This document shows positions 1 to 11,769 of a DNA stretch of 64,000 nt, one piece after another (position 1 is the first letter of the stretch; every line of letters begins with the position of its first letter). The notes under the pieces are model-generated. The model ran no database searches. It had not been told where the DNA came from and worked only from the letters and a program-made list of their open reading frames with translations. Both the position numbers and the translations under genes were made by a program. The DNA lies in contig CM041465.1 of the NCBI GenBank assembly GCA_023213395.1, positions 33,611,741 through 33,675,740 of the forward strand. Reading direction: 5' to 3'. This DNA is from Cycas panzhihuaensis (taxonomy: Eukaryota > Cycadophyta).

Positions 1-6
1 TATATA

Positions 7-600
7 CTATGAACACCAAAAAATTCTCAAATGATAAATAGTTGGCTTCTTATCTAACCAAGCCTCCTTAGGTATTATATTCTTAATAACCCTCATAGTG
101 CTTTTATTCATCAAACATGTAGTTATGCTCATAGCTTCTACCCATAAAAGATCTATTACATCATTGTCATCCATCATAGACTTGGATTTTTTAGCCAAAA
201 TTTTATTCATTCACTTAACAATTTTATTTTGTTAAGGCATATAAGCAGTAGCAAACTACCTCCTAATTCTATGATCTTTGCAAAATTGATTAAATTCCTT
301 CAAACTGCACCCTCCACCATTGTCAGTTTATAAGATATTAATCTTGAGTCCTCCTTTATTCTTTACCAACTCCTTAATTTGTTTAAAGCAAGTAAATGTT
401 TGAGATTTTTCCCTTAATTGAAAAACCCATGCTTTTCATAAAAAGTCATCAATGAAAGTGATGAAATATCTTGCTCCACTAAGTGAGATGATATATATTG
501 GTCTACAAACATTTAAGTAAAGCAATCCTAACCTTTCTCTGGCTATGCATACTTTCTTCTTAAAAAATGGCTTATTGTATTATTTCCCAAAAATACAGGG
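7..600 (-). pseudogene. copia-1 integrase remnant
   Basis: The minus strand near 300-335 reads TDNGGGCSLKEFNQF, which matches the second catalytic Asp block of copia integrase (usually TDNGGE), with the final Glu replaced by Gly. Downstream is an open stretch of 67 codons at 7-210 with a typical copia integrase C-terminal core: LLWVEAM, then KEAWLDKKPTIYHLRIF. The two parts are separated by stops. In an intact element this domain would insert the cDNA copy into the genome. It cannot be functional here. The 5' zinc-finger part, expected near 600-1000, is not legible. Confidence 0.7.
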
Positions 601-1060
601 TCTATATAAACAACTTTCAACATTTATCAATGGAAGATTGTATATCATTTTTAACTTATGGATAAATTAAGATTATAGTAGCTCAAATAACATATTCTTT
701 CATGCCATAATTTTTTTAAGAGATACAACAAGAAATGCTTTTTATACTTTAGAGTGTCCTTATAATTTATATAGATTATTATCTTTAAGCCCTTTAGTCA
801 TAATCTTGTTTTGTTTATATCAAACTGTGCACTATCTTCAAGTAAGTGTTACAATCATATCTTATTGTTTAATTTCACCTACAGAAACAAGATATTCCTT
901 TAGATTAGGTACATATAAAATCTTATCCAAATACTATTGTTCACTATTTAGCATGATAAATGGTACTTTTTTAACTATAGTGGTCTCTAGATTAGTGTTG
1001 TATCTAATGGTGACACTTTAATTCACCTCCCATATCTAATCCAACTAATCTAATCTTCTA

Positions 1061-1101
1061 GTCATGTGTCTTTATACATCTGGATTAATAAACCATACAT
1101 C
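1061..1101 (-). pseudogene. copia-1 protease active-site remnant
   Basis: The minus strand reads DVWFINPDV, a stop, then RHMT. This aligns with the copia aspartic protease signature D-x-W-x-I-D-S-G-A-x-x-H-M-T. The catalytic Asp is changed to Asn and the following Ser-Gly-Ala is lost, so the protease is dead. The assignment rests on this short motif and on its position between gag and integrase. Confidence 0.5.
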
Positions 1102-1390
1102 TTATACATTAGACCTTATTTTATATATCATAATAAACAAACACTTTAAATTCTTAGTAGGTGTGTTGTCTGCTATATTTGTAATATGATCATATTGTTT
1201 ATATGGTCATTATTGTTATTATTATTACTTCTATTGTTAGGGTTGCTTATGAGGTTGTTATGAATAGTGTTGTTATTACCATTCATAATAATCCTTTTTT
1301 ATATGTCTTAACTTCCCATAATGATAACATTTTGACCTATATTATCCCTTTGAACCTCCTAGTTTATGCTTTTGAACTATTGGTTTAGAA

Positions 1391-2071
1391 AACATGTTCT
1401 TCTTTAGAATATAAGGTTTTATCCCTTTCGATCTAGATGCCAATGCTCTAAATGATTCATCGTGTATTTGTTATAGTTTCTTCTCACATTCTATAAGTAA
1501 TGATTCCAAAGAACCAAATATCAGAGTGGATAATTTGTTAGAGTATCAATGTGGTAGAAAACTTTTCATGCTAGAGTGGTAGACTCCTTAGAATGCAGGC
1601 TATGATTTCTAAATCAGGTACGATCTCATCTTTGATCATTAGTTGATCTTTTAAAGATCTCATAATTCTCATGTATTCCATCATAATGCTTACCATATTT
1701 AAACTATACAATTGACTTTGTAGGTTTAGGACTTTTATATCATCTTTATATTCATATAGGTTCATAATTGTGTCCCATATCTACTTTGGTATAAATGCAC
1801 TCTTAATATTCAATATGATGCTCCCACTAATTGACATACCAAGAAAACCAAATATTATTTGCATTTTAAATTGATATTCAACATCCAAGTTTAATTTGCC
1901 TTTGAAAACAATGATTTTAGTTGGATATTTTTCTATGATAAAATTATCAACACATTTCTAAAGATGATTTAAATATAAGAAACTAAATGTGTGATGTTTC
2001 TAAGTAGTATAGTTTTTAGGACCAAGTAATTTTTCAATGACTATATCCATGATGCCTTCTCCACTAGCCAT
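1391..2071 (-). pseudogene. copia-1 gag remnant
   Basis: An ATG at 2071 opens MASGEGIMDIVIEKLLGPK. The frame then breaks, and an open piece of 64 codons at 1571-1765 follows. That piece has the copia gag (UBN2-like) pattern, with LYEYKDD, QLYSLNM and ILRSLPL. The ILRSLP block is the usual end of the capsid-like domain. A near-identical copy lies at 40440-40634 in copy B. No intact zinc knuckle is seen. The product would be the structural capsid protein, now a pseudogene. Confidence 0.7.
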
Positions 2072-2362
2072 TTTAAGAAAAAATAGAAAAAAACATAAAA
2101 AATAACTAAAAAAGCATAGAAATAATGTGTATAGGATATGAAATTCTTCAATCTACATGTAGGTAGTTGGTATGTATGATTTTGCTTCCTTAGTCTACTC
2201 GTAGGTACCCAGAATAAGTCAAAAAATACTTAATTTTATTTTTTCTTTAAAAAAATGTATAGAAGTGCTACATGTGACCATTGTTAGATTGTAGATCTAA
2301 TAAAAAAAAAAATATTGTGGTATTTTCACATGTCTAAAATGGACTCTAGATGAGTTAAAAAA

Positions 2363-2375
2363 GATTTTGGCACCA
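2363..2375 (-). promoter_or_regulatory. possible copia-1 primer binding site
   Basis: The minus strand reads TGGTGCCAAAATC here, immediately inside a sequence starting TGTTGACC at 2376. Copy B has TGGTGCCAGATCC at 41226-41238. This resembles the tRNA-complementary site just inside a 5' LTR, but it differs from the common TGGTATCAGAGC. I could not place the outer LTR end, so this is tentative. Confidence 0.4.
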
Positions 2376-3623
2376 TGTTGACCATGTGACAAAGGGCTAA
2401 CTCCATTCTATACCTCAAAATTTATCAAATCTACTTTATTTGTTTTTAAACTTTAGAAAATAAAAAAATTTACCTTTCCAAAGTTTTATATGGAATATTC
2501 TTAAAGAATATTCCCTCCAAAGGTAGGTAGTTATTTCCCTTATAGAATTTAAAGATTTTAATGCTCAATTTAGAGTATAACCATTAGATTTCATATTGCT
2601 TTTATCGGTGATTGTCAGATACTAGTACTTGCATGTCAATGTTGTAAAAAACACTAATATGCATGCAATAATAAAAATGATTTTATTTCCTCCTTCATTA
2701 GCCTCTATTGGGTGATTATGAGAGGGTGTTTCAAGGTTCAATCTTAAGATATTTTCCAAACATAGTGTAGTTAGTAATGGCTTCATGTATTAGGGGATAC
2801 TCTAGGTATCATCATTGGTACATAACCCTAAAATCAAACTTTTCAATACTATATGCACTGATAGCTATGCATGTTTATGCTATCATGGGGTTTCACAAAA
2901 TTAGTTCGCCATTTCTTCACAATGGCAGTTATGAGTAAGGTACATCTACTAGTTGTTAGCCTTGTTGATGGGTGTTCCTTACTATGATGTTTATCTACTG
3001 GCTATACTATTATGTGATATCATGCTATGTCTAATTTGAGAGATGGTAGAGGTTAATATATTAGACATTAGCTCATTCATTCGCATTTTAATAATGGAAG
3101 TTTTGCACATTATAGGTAGCTCCCACAATGTCTCATGATTCCTTTATTAGATTGTTGCATGAATGGAGGCTCCTAAAATCTTGTGGCTCATCTACACACT
3201 AGAAAAAAATGGCAATTGACTGCTTAAGATCAATGTGAATCAAGGTTTAATAGTTGCCTAATATTGTAGAGTAGAGGCACCATAATTTTGTTTTGATGGT
3301 GGTCTATTGTTATATATCATTGGGTTATATAAATGAGATTATTCTTTGAAATATTCTATTCAACATTATAACCTTTATTTCTAAGGTAGTTAACTAAAAA
3401 ATTTAATAGCTTGTTATATGTTAAAAATAAAGTCTTTATTATAGCATTTCATCACAGTTCTAGTAGTGATTTTCATAATATTAACTGGTGAATATATTTT
3501 TAATTTTTAATAGCTTAGTCTCCTTCTTTAGGTTCATTAATGGCAGTGTTTGTTAATGGATTTAAATGTCATTAAAATAACTTTATTATCAATGGTGATT
3601 TTTCTTTTAAATAGGGTTAAAAT
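2376..3623. other. LTR-derived or flanking AT-rich DNA, no gene
   Basis: No reading frame or protein motif is visible. The first part probably belongs to the copia-1 5' LTR, judged from its place beside the candidate primer binding site. The stretch is duplicated in copy B (41239-42180 and 48523-48841), where the LINE splits it. Positions 3305-3318 correspond to the LINE target site. Confidence 0.5.
3305..3318. other. empty (pre-insertion) site of the copy-B LINE
   Basis: The sequence tattgttatatatc matches the 14-bp target-site duplication of the LINE (tattattatatatc) with one mismatch. Its flanks, ggtc on the left and attgggttatataaat on the right, match the two outer flanks of the LINE in copy B. 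This is therefore the unoccupied allele-like state preserved in the other duplicate. Confidence 0.9.
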
Positions 3624-4122
3624 TATTAGAATATATGATATTATCGCATATAAAATATCATGATATAGTAGGTCTGAATAAAATCCCATTCACCAAAAGC
3701 ATTGAGAGATGTGATATGTGCAATTATTCATGTAAACATCCTATTAGATGATGAAGAAGCTCGAGAGATATCTTAGGCTATTCATGAGAAGATTATTTAT
3801 ATAAATATGTATACACATCACTTGAGAAATTAAAAAAGAATTGAAAAAAAAGTTGTATTCATTTTGAAGATAATAAAAATGAGCTTACAACTCCAACATT
3901 TTTTCATGTTTTTTCTCGTATTGAGTTTCCTATATACAAATCTGTTGTTTATCTTGTGGTGATTGCTTATTGCATGTTTGATTTATTTATACTTTATGAT
4001 TCATGTTGACGCTTGATATATTGATCTTTACATACATGATCTATGTGAATTCTCCATGATATGATTAATTAATTATACATGTTTTATACACTTCTATTGT
4101 ATATAATGAGTATATTTTAATA
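3624..4122 (+). repeat. 5' LTR of the plus-strand non-autonomous element (copy A)
   Basis: It matches 5687-6180 along its whole length with many substitutions. Shared blocks include the start, aaacatcctatt(a/g)gatgatga, a gattcatgttga block and the terminal tataatgagtatattttaata. The canonical TG start appears mutated to TA. Confidence 0.75.
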
Positions 4123-5686
4123 TGGCACCTATGTTAAATTTTAAATTCCATCATGGTATAGATCCATGTTGTGAAAGATCTTATGGAACTAGGTAGCAAG
4201 CCTATTAAACTGATTGATGAGCTAGTTGAGCTAAGGATAGAGCTAGTATATGAGTCAATGTAGGAGCCAATATGAGGTGTGAATTGTTGATTATGCTAGT
4301 TATGTCAATGACATATGATCGTGATTCTAGGACAGGATGAAAGTGATGAAATTCACATACAAGAGTGATGAAGCCATATACAAATGAAACCGCATGATGT
4401 AGAATACAACAAACTGATGTTATGTTATTGTTGACTATTGATAAATAAAAAATAAAGTTTCATTTAAAAGTTAATGAATAAAATCTCATTTATAATATTT
4501 TAAGGTTCAAAACAAATAAACATTCATGATGCAAGATGTATTTAATTTAAAATTGATGTAGAAATCTTTTGACATATGTTGGACATGAAAATTCTCCTTA
4601 GTATTAAATATATTTGTCAAAGTATAATAGCCAATACTAATCAAATAACATCCTCATTTGATTTATTAAACACACGTTTGAATGAATGAATGAATGATTG
4701 ATGATACCATTTGATGTTTAATGAAAGGCCTAGATTGTTTGTTTATTGGAGAGATACGTTGATGATTGAATGATATTTTTTAATTATTTATAATACATAG
4801 AGAATAATGAGAAGTTTTATATATTATTTTCTTAGCATACCAAATCAACCATTGAGGTTATCTAACTGATATATAATATGTATTTGTTAGTGAGAAATCT
4901 AATTTATCATGTATGATAAGAGGTATAAAAATACACTCTTTATATTAATTTATAATAACTAACTTGTCTTGTCTAGGTAGTACACCCTACTCTAAGAGTT
5001 AGTATATTTAATAATTGATTTAATAATATCTTATTTATTACTAACCAAAAGAAAGCTATAAGTATATAAAAATACTTATGAAGGTAGCACATAAGTTATT
5101 TGTTCATATTCAAGAGGTAAGATGAATAAAGCTACTCCTATATAATATACAAATTATGTTATTATTCTCATATGTAAGGGGCAAGAGATTTTATGCTACT
5201 CTTGTTTGTTGATGAACCACATACAAGAAGCACATCCTAGAAAACTATCAATTATAACAGTTACTTATCCTTGTATTTTCGTAGATAGTTATTATTTATT
5301 TTTGAGATTGTTCAAATGATATGTTGACAGAGTTGATTGACATAACTTTGTAGATGAAGATACGAAGCTATTGAGATGACAAATGAAAGTTATAAGATTG
5401 TAATTGGTTATTTGGTTGATTGATAATTTATATACAAATATTTTATAGGTTAGTTACTTATAGTTAGTCATTGATGAGCACAGATAGTTACATATAGTTT
5501 ACAAGTTAATGCTTACAAGAAACAAGTTTAATATTGACATATTTATATGTAATAGGTGATACAACATAATATAGATTTATTACAAATTAGATATAGGTTA
5601 CGGATTCCAGTATATAAGAAAGCAAAAGACATTGAAGACCAAGGATGAGAATTAAAGACTTGAAGACATTAAATATTAAAGGGGAT
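4123..5686 (+). other. internal region of the non-autonomous element, no coding capacity
   Basis: It begins at a degenerate primer binding site and ends in the purine tract attaaaggggat at 5675-5686. Stops are frequent in every frame and no gag, protease, integrase or RT motif is seen. A small gaatgaatgaatgaatgattgatga run lies near 4680-4702. Confidence 0.6.
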
Positions 5687-6180
5687 TATTAAAATATATG
5701 ATATTATCACATATATAATGTTTAATGTGATACAATAAACCCATATAAAATCTCACTCACTAAAAGTATTCAAAGATGTAACATGCATAATTATTAATGT
5801 AAACATCCTATTGGATGATGAAAAGGCTTAGGAGAAGATCTTAGCCTATTCATAAAGAGACCATTCATATAAACATATGCACACACTAGTTGAGAACTTA
5901 AAGAAAGGAGATGTATTCATTTTAAAGATCATAAAGAGAAGCTTTCAACTTCAACCTTCTCTTATAGTTTTTCCCATATTAGATTTTCCATATATAAATA
6001 TATTGTTTATCTCATGGTGAATGATTATTGCATGTTTGATCTGTTTATATTTTATGATTCATGTTGATACTTAATATACTGATCTTTATATATATGATTT
6101 ATGTACATTCCTTATGATACGATTTATTAATTATACATATTTAATATACTTCTACTATATATAATGAGTATATTTTAATA
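5687..6180 (+). repeat. 3' LTR of the plus-strand non-autonomous element (copy A)
   Basis: This is the partner of 3624-4122, preceded directly by the purine tract. Unusually, it is followed at 6181 by tggtattagagtt, a good primer-binding-site match that is normally found only after a 5' LTR. Confidence 0.75.
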
Positions 6181-6426
6181 TGGTATTAGAGTTAAATTTT
6201 AAATTCTAATAAAACTCATTATTTAGAATACAATTTTATAGGATTTTTTAGAGGGTACTTTGATTATTTACATGTATTGTCTCATCAAAGGTAGAAAAAT
6301 ACTTTCTTATAATGTCTTCTTCATCCTATTATAGTTAGCAATAACTCATCTTGTAATTAAATATTGCTACCTAAATGCTCATGTAAAGAGTTGCTTTTGT
6401 AACTAGTTCTAAGGTTTAAACTAACC
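6181..6426 (+). other. extra leader-like segment outside the 3' LTR
   Basis: It starts tggtattagagttaaatt, which matches the tRNA-Met primer-site type TGGTATCAGAGC and shares gttaaattttaaattc with the true leader after 4123. It then runs about 240 bp until the copia-2 LTR starts. It is best read as the start of a second, truncated internal region, that is, a remnant of tandem LTR-internal-LTR-internal organisation. The same arrangement is at 51383-51628. Confidence 0.55.
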
Positions 6427-6874
6427 TAATTAGAATTAATCTCATTACTAAAAAAATATGACAAGATCTTTATTCTCTTGTATCCAATAAATATACACTC
6501 GTTAAATATATTATGAACACATGTAAATGAACACAATATGTAAATAAGGATTTGAAATTGGATCTAACCCAAAATAATGGAAAATTAAATTAGTTGGTTA
6601 CTAATACAAAACTTTGGCAGAGTTTTGACTCTCACCAAATATGCAACCTTTATTATCTCTTCTGAGAACTAGATGACTATAGAGATAACTTTAATTTATA
6701 AAGGTTTTAATGTCTTTCACATTATAATATAGTGAGTGTGGATTGGACCTCATATATTCACATTTTTATTAGACCTAATATTACTTAAATCTCATTGGAG
6801 AGTTATGAGGCTAAAGTGTGGTGATGACCCTAAACTAGGAAGTATGACATTAAATTATAACTTAAGTTACAATT
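6427..6874 (-). repeat. copia-2 3' LTR, truncated (copy A)
   Basis: It matches the right LTR at 14692-15167 across the acaagatctttattctctt block, the cacaatatgt(a/g)aat block, the gagttttgactctcac block and the ttacttaaatctcatt block. About 70 bp at the TG end, together with any purine tract, are missing beside the RNase H tail. The left boundary is approximate. Confidence 0.75.
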
Positions 6875-7330
6875 GATTGATGTTGAGGTTGTGCTAAAAC
6901 CTTTCAAACTTAGGTTTACTAAGTGCTTTGGAGAATATATCTGTAACCTGGTTTGTAGTTATTTTATACACAAAATTAATTGACTTTATTCTTGTGATTG
7001 ATATCTATGTTTTGTAAAGTCAATGATAATTAATTGGATTGTTTCTTGAAAGCAATTTATTGAGCTCCTAAGTATTATTATTCGAGATGGAATTCATTTC
7101 TACATCCATAGTAGCCTATCACATTTGGTCTTTAATTTCCTTCTCAAAGGTGGAAGGCTTAGGAGCATTGATAACTTGTGCTATTAGAGTAAAGTTTGTA
7201 GTATTCCTATACTTTGATTACCTTTTCTGTTCAATAGGAAATGATGGTACATCTTCCATAACTTGCAAATGCCACTTAGGAAGTTTCTTAATGATTTTAA
7301 CTTCAACTTGTGTATTGTCTTAATATAGAG
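6875..7330 (-). pseudogene. copia-2 fused RT N-terminus and RNase H tail (RT core deleted)
   Basis: From the right, the minus strand gives KKLPKWHLQVMED and then PSTFEKEIKDQMWYATMDVE, the start of the copia RVT_2 region. It then passes directly to RNase H C-terminal sequence, with KITTNQVTDIFSKALSKPKF matching the ADxFTKxLxxxKF signature. The whole catalytic RT core, including the YVDD box, and most of RNase H are absent. Copy B (52045-52560) has the same join. This element could not have copied itself. Confidence 0.75.
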
Positions 7331-7478
7331 GTGGCAATACAACTGTTTTTATGGAAGTAGATTAACATGTAAGAGGAGAAGATGATAAACTTAGAATATA
7401 TAAAGTTGAAAGATCAAAAGAGTCCACAATTGGTGTAGGAGGAGCTTCTAAAATATCAACATCATCATCTATGAGAAA

Positions 7479-8330
7479 CTATATTTGAGATTGATCCAAG
7501 TCTTGATTGTCTTTTACAAATATAACATCTTGAGATGAATATACCTCTCTTCTAATAAGATCATGCACCTTATAAGCTTTATAACTAGGTACATATCCTA
7601 TGAAGATACACTTCAAGCTTTTATCATCAAGTTTCCTTCTATTTGCTTTTGTAATGTATATATAAGCCATGCATTTGAATGTTTTAGGGTGTAAGACTAT
7701 AGCCTTTTGTCATGACCAAGCCTCCTTGGGTGTCATGTTTCTGATAATTGAAGTCAAGCTCCTATTTATAAGGTAAGTAACAATATAAATAACTTCAACC
7801 TGAAATGAATTATTAATGTTTGTAGTATTCATTATTACTTTTACCTTGTTTACTAATATTTTATTTATATGTTTAGTAATACTATTTTGTTGAGGAGTAT
7901 AAGGAGTTGAGAATTGGTATTTAATACTATGTTATTTATAAAAAATAGTAAATTGATTCAATGTATACTTACCTCTATTATTTGTATGCAGTATCTTGAT
8001 TATCATACTAGATTCATTTTTAACTTCTACTTTGAATTCCTTGAATTTGTCAAAGGATTCAAACTTGTTCTTTAGAAGGTAGACCTAAACTTTTTTAGAA
8101 TAATCATTAATAAAAGTAATAAAGTATAAACTACCATTGAGTAAAGGCTTAAACATAGGTCCATAAATGTCTAAGTGAACTAAGCCCAATGGTTCAATTG
8201 CACACCAAGATTGTTTAAATTGAAATGGTTCCTTATGCTACTTACCAAAAATATGCATGCTTTATAAAAGCATTTATTCTATTTAAACTTAGGTAACCCA
8301 TGTACTATTTAAAGTCTAAACATGATATTG
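7479..8330 (-). pseudogene. copia-2 integrase remnant (copy A)
   Basis: The minus strand shows the H2C2-side KACIFGK block, then GLVHLDIYGPM, FITFINDYSKK and the second catalytic block as HTNNRGKYTL. The last is normally TDNGGEYxS, so Asp became Asn and Glu became Lys. FSTPYTPQQNS and an open C-terminal piece at 7479-7670 (KSLKCIFIGYVPSYKAYKV, the copia GYxxxxKAYR-type block) follow. The integrase is inactive by loss of catalytic residues and by stops. Confidence 0.75.
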
Positions 8331-8803
8331 AGGCTCCACATATTTCTATGACCAAGGCATTAATGACATAATTGATCCTTGGTACACTTTCTAGTGGGTT
8401 TTTCCTTATTGTTAGAAGATTCACACTCTATTTCAATAGGTGGGTTATCTATAACAATTTACTTTTCTTTATTTATATGAATAGATTGTATATTAGCACT
8501 TGAGTTTAGATTCTGTGTAGAAAAAAATAGCACATTATCAAGCTTGTAAAGGCCATTATTTTCATGTCCTATGGAAACTATTTATCTATTTGAGTGGTCT
8601 AAAATAATGTAGGTTTCTTGGTTGAAGAGTACGTCGAAGTTCTACTTATCAATTTGATTAATAAAGAGCAAGTTTTATTTTATACCAGATATATAAAAGA
8701 AATTGTTGATATGATGACTAATACTTAAAGTTTTTAAGGATATGGGGGCTTTTCTAATCTTGGCTACATCATATGTGATATCATTACCAAACGTGATTAT
8801 CTA

Positions 8804-9105
8804 TATTAGAAAATGTGTCCATACCATCTAATATAAAGTAGGTCTTCCTATTTTTATGCCTAATTATATGGAGGAATATTTTTTATTGTGGTGAGTTGAT
8901 GGATATAATTGTTTATAAATATAGATCAAAGTCCTACTTTGTAATATATCATTTTGTCATAATGTGAATTATTATTCTTTATCGGTTTTCACTCGTAAGG
9001 ATTTCCTATGACAATCCGGTGTCCCGTGCGATCTGTTTTTGCTTGATATCTTCCTGATGTAAAAGATGTTATCGACCTTATTTGCTTTAGTTACATTTTC
9101 TAACA
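8804..9105 (+). repeat. 5' LTR of the nested element
   Basis: It begins tattagaaaatgtgtcc (canonical TG mutated to TA) and ends tctaaca directly before the primer binding site at 9106. It matches 11522-11769 for about the first 248 bp, including agtcctactttgtaatatat and a cattttgtcataatgtgaat block. Confidence 0.85.
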
Positions 9106-9117
9106 TGGTATCATAGT
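9106..9117 (+). promoter_or_regulatory. primer binding site of the nested element
   Basis: The sequence tggtatcatagt directly follows the CA end of the 5' LTR. It matches the initiator tRNA-Met complement TGGTATCAGAGC at most positions. This would prime minus-strand DNA synthesis. Confidence 0.75.
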
Positions 9118-11297
9118 TTGTAGGTCATGCATAGGTAGATGAACATTGTTAGACGTTTAATTGATGGTGCTAGGTCATGTTAGCTTGCCCTTAACAGATT
9201 GGCATGCCTGGTGACCCTGCAAAATAGCCACGATGGTGTAGGTGATCATTGGAGGATTTTGAGAGCTTTCTATCATTTGTTTGCAGGTATTGTGAGCTAT
9301 ATGGAGGGGCGTAGACAAGTTTTGACACTGTTGCTAACCATGTGAGTGTCGTTTGAGGCTGCTGAAGGTGCTAAATCCCCGTTTGATGATGCCACTGAGT
9401 TTGGATGCCCTAGAGATGATTTCCGGCCCTCTGTTGCCAGTGGGAGAGTGGAGAAGCCCTAACAGGCTAGTTGCAGAGCCGTGAAATGATAATATGGCAA
9501 TAAAATAAAGGCAATCATTGATATATCAAGTGGTTGATTGATTTCTATTCATTATTGAATGTGAGATTGTACTTTGATGAAGAGGGCATATTGTTATTGT
9601 CAAAGTGATGTATGTATAAAAGAAAGGTTTGTATATGGTATATTTAAGGCTTTAATGACAAAGGGGTGACTGTATGGAGGCGAATTGATACTCTCTAGCA
9701 TGTGTGTTATATGGGAGAGTAACTTGGGTGAAGAGGTGACTGTAGATTCTCTTGTATGAATTTGCATGAGAGAGTTGGTGAGGTGATGACATGGCAATAT
9801 AGAGATGAGATGAAGTGCTTGTTGCATGTGACATTACATGGCAATATTAGGTGTATGTTGACTGAGTTTGTGGGCTAGAGATAGGCGAGATTGGGTGAGT
9901 TTAAAGGCAAGAATAGACGAGTTTGGGCAAAGAAAAGTATAAGATACCTTAATTGCAACATATTACAAACTCTATTACTGTTTAAGTATGGCATAGATCA
10001 TTGCACAAAATTTATATTTATATGATTATTCAGCGATATGAGTGTGGTTTATTCAGTTTACATTTGAGTTATGGTGCACCAAATATATATGAGTTGATGA
10101 AGTTTAGAATTTGTATATATGATTGGTTGTCATTTATGATGGACCACTATACTTTACTAGTTGGACTGATGATTGCATGAGGTTTGTGGCCTGGTTTAAT
10201 GTTGGTTCAACATGGGTGCATATCTGAACAAATATGATGTGGAACCGAGATAGTATGTTTAATAGAATTAAAGTGTGAATGGAAAGGTTCAAGACGAGAT
10301 GCCTTAAAATTAGTGATGCCTTTGTCATGGTATATACATTACAGGTGAGTATCATGATGTAGATTATGAGGTTGGTGGATGTTATGGTTTGCCTCCCATG
10401 TTTTATGGTAGAAACTGTAGCAGATAAGTATGGGTACCCCTATTATGACTGTTCATGGAATATATTCCTCTCATGTCTATTTAGACCAAGTCAGAAGCCT
10501 TCCATTTGTTTCCTTTGGTGCATTGGAGTGCATGCATCTTAGATAAAGATTGCAGCAACATGATTGTAAGAGTTTGAAGTATATTAGTTGTTCAACTTAT
10601 AAACAATGTGATTTGTAGGGGAATGCATTGTGATCAGTCTAGATGTTGATTCAAGAGTTGTTGACATATCATGTTGAATATTATTTGGTTACAGGTTTTA
10701 TCCTTCATTGTTTCACTTTTCCAAGTTGTTGTTCAGTAGGTGTAGAGGTTTGTTTACCTAACATTGTGCTTAATATAGAAATAGGACCTAGTGATAGAAT
10801 GATGATGAGGAGTTGTTAGATGATGAGACATAGATTACAACACCATATTTCATTGATAGTTGAAGACCTACAGGTTGATGGAAGATCATGGATCAGCATG
10901 CCAATCAAAGCTTGAGATAGGTACCAACATTCTAGTGAGTACAGATTCACGATGGAGAGCTGTGTTGAAGTAAAGAACCTGGTTGATTTATAAGTTGGTA
11001 AGCTTATTACATAGGATTTCTAGTAGGAAGAAGGATTAAGGTATGATGAGACATTTTGCACTAGTCTCTATGTTGTTTTTGGTCTATTTGATCCTTACTT
11101 CAATAGCTTCAGATAGTTTAGTATCATATTGTATCATACCATGTATTAGCATTCCTTAACGAAGACTTAAAGAGGCGATTCACATGACTCATGTGGCTTA
11201 ACCTCTTGGTTTAGTCAAAGGAATATGGCTGAGTTGTATGGATAAGTATAAGGTGCTAAGAGAGTTGTATGGTTGCAGATCTATTGGAGTATTTCCA
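9118..11297 (+). other. decayed internal region of the nested element
   Basis: No open frame or motif can be assigned over about 2.2 kb, and short frames on either strand lack known domains. Its length is too small for a complete copia gag-pol of about 4 kb. The element is therefore a deletion derivative or a non-autonomous form. Confidence 0.5.
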
Positions 11298-11500
11298 AAG
11301 AATCAAGCATATATGAGGCATTGCACCATTACATCCAAATTAGGGAAGATGCGGGTTGAAGATTATCCAAGTGAAGATTGACTTATGGACGCATTCACTA
11401 AGATTAAACTAAAGATCGCTACATCGACATTCATGCATATTAGGTTGGGTAAAGTTATCCTTGAGAGGGGATTTATTCCCAATGATAATCCTTATTGAAC
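11298..11500 (+). pseudogene. RNase H C-terminal remnant of the nested element
   Basis: The plus strand reads KMRVEDYPSED, a stop, then LMDAFTKIKLKI. This aligns with the end of copia RNase H, where a V-x-T-x-x-N-x-A-D-x-x-T-K motif is followed by a basic stretch. It lies just before the purine tract, where the end of pol is expected, and so fixes the plus orientation. Confidence 0.6.
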
Positions 11501-11521
11501 CACATTTATATTAAGAGGGGA

Positions 11522-11769
11522 TGTTAGAAATGGTGTCCATGCCACCTAATGTAAAGTGGGCCTTCCTATTTTTATGTCTAATTATGTGGAGGAATATTCT
11601 CAATTTTGGTGAACCGATAGATGTAATTGTAATTATATTTGGCATTTTAGATCTATAAATATATATGAAAGTCCTACTTTGTAATATATCATTTTGTCAT
11701 AATGTGAATTATTATTCTTTGCAGGTTTCACCCGTAAGGGTTTTCCACGACAATCTGGTGTTCCATGTG
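11522..11769 (+). repeat. 3' LTR of the nested element, 3'-truncated
   Basis: It starts tgttagaaatggtgtcc right after the purine tract (11511-11521). It matches the first four-fifths of 8804-9105 and then joins copia-2 sequence (ttgccttgagactag), which in copy B follows at 54150. About 54 bp of LTR are missing at this edge. Confidence 0.8.

Larger units (their letters stand above)
1..2375 (-). mobile_element. copia-1: partial, decayed Ty1/copia retrotransposon
   Basis: Reading the minus strand from right to left gives a possible primer binding site, a gag-like start, a protease remnant and an integrase remnant in the Ty1/copia order. The integrase runs off the left edge of the window, so RT and RNase H are not seen. 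All frames carry stops and shifts. The gag part (1200-2375) recurs in copy B at 40070-41238, but the part left of 1200 does not. I infer an old insertion that was already present when the duplication arose. Confidence 0.75.
3624..6180 (+). mobile_element. plus-strand non-autonomous LTR retrotransposon, copy A
   Basis: Two related blocks of about 495 bp (3624-4122 and 5687-6180) flank about 1.56 kb of internal DNA. Both begin tatta(g/a)aatatatgatattat and end in attttaata. The left one is followed by a tgg-starting site (tggcacctatgttaaa). The right one is preceded by the purine tract attaaaggggat. The internal region contains no recognisable gag or pol, so the element would depend on proteins supplied in trans. 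The orientation comes from the primer-site and purine-tract positions. An equivalent copy is at 48842-51382. Confidence 0.75.
8804..11769 (+). mobile_element. small plus-strand copia-type LTR element nested in copia-2
   Basis: A 302-bp LTR (8804-9105) is followed by a primer site, tggtatcatagt. About 2.4 kb of decayed internal DNA ends in an RNase H-like tail, then the purine tract ttaagaggggatg and a second LTR starting at 11522. Copy B lacks the whole block and has protease sequence instead (about 53985-54148). The insertion is therefore specific to copy A and was accompanied by a deletion of target DNA and of the 3' end of its own LTR. Confidence 0.85.
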
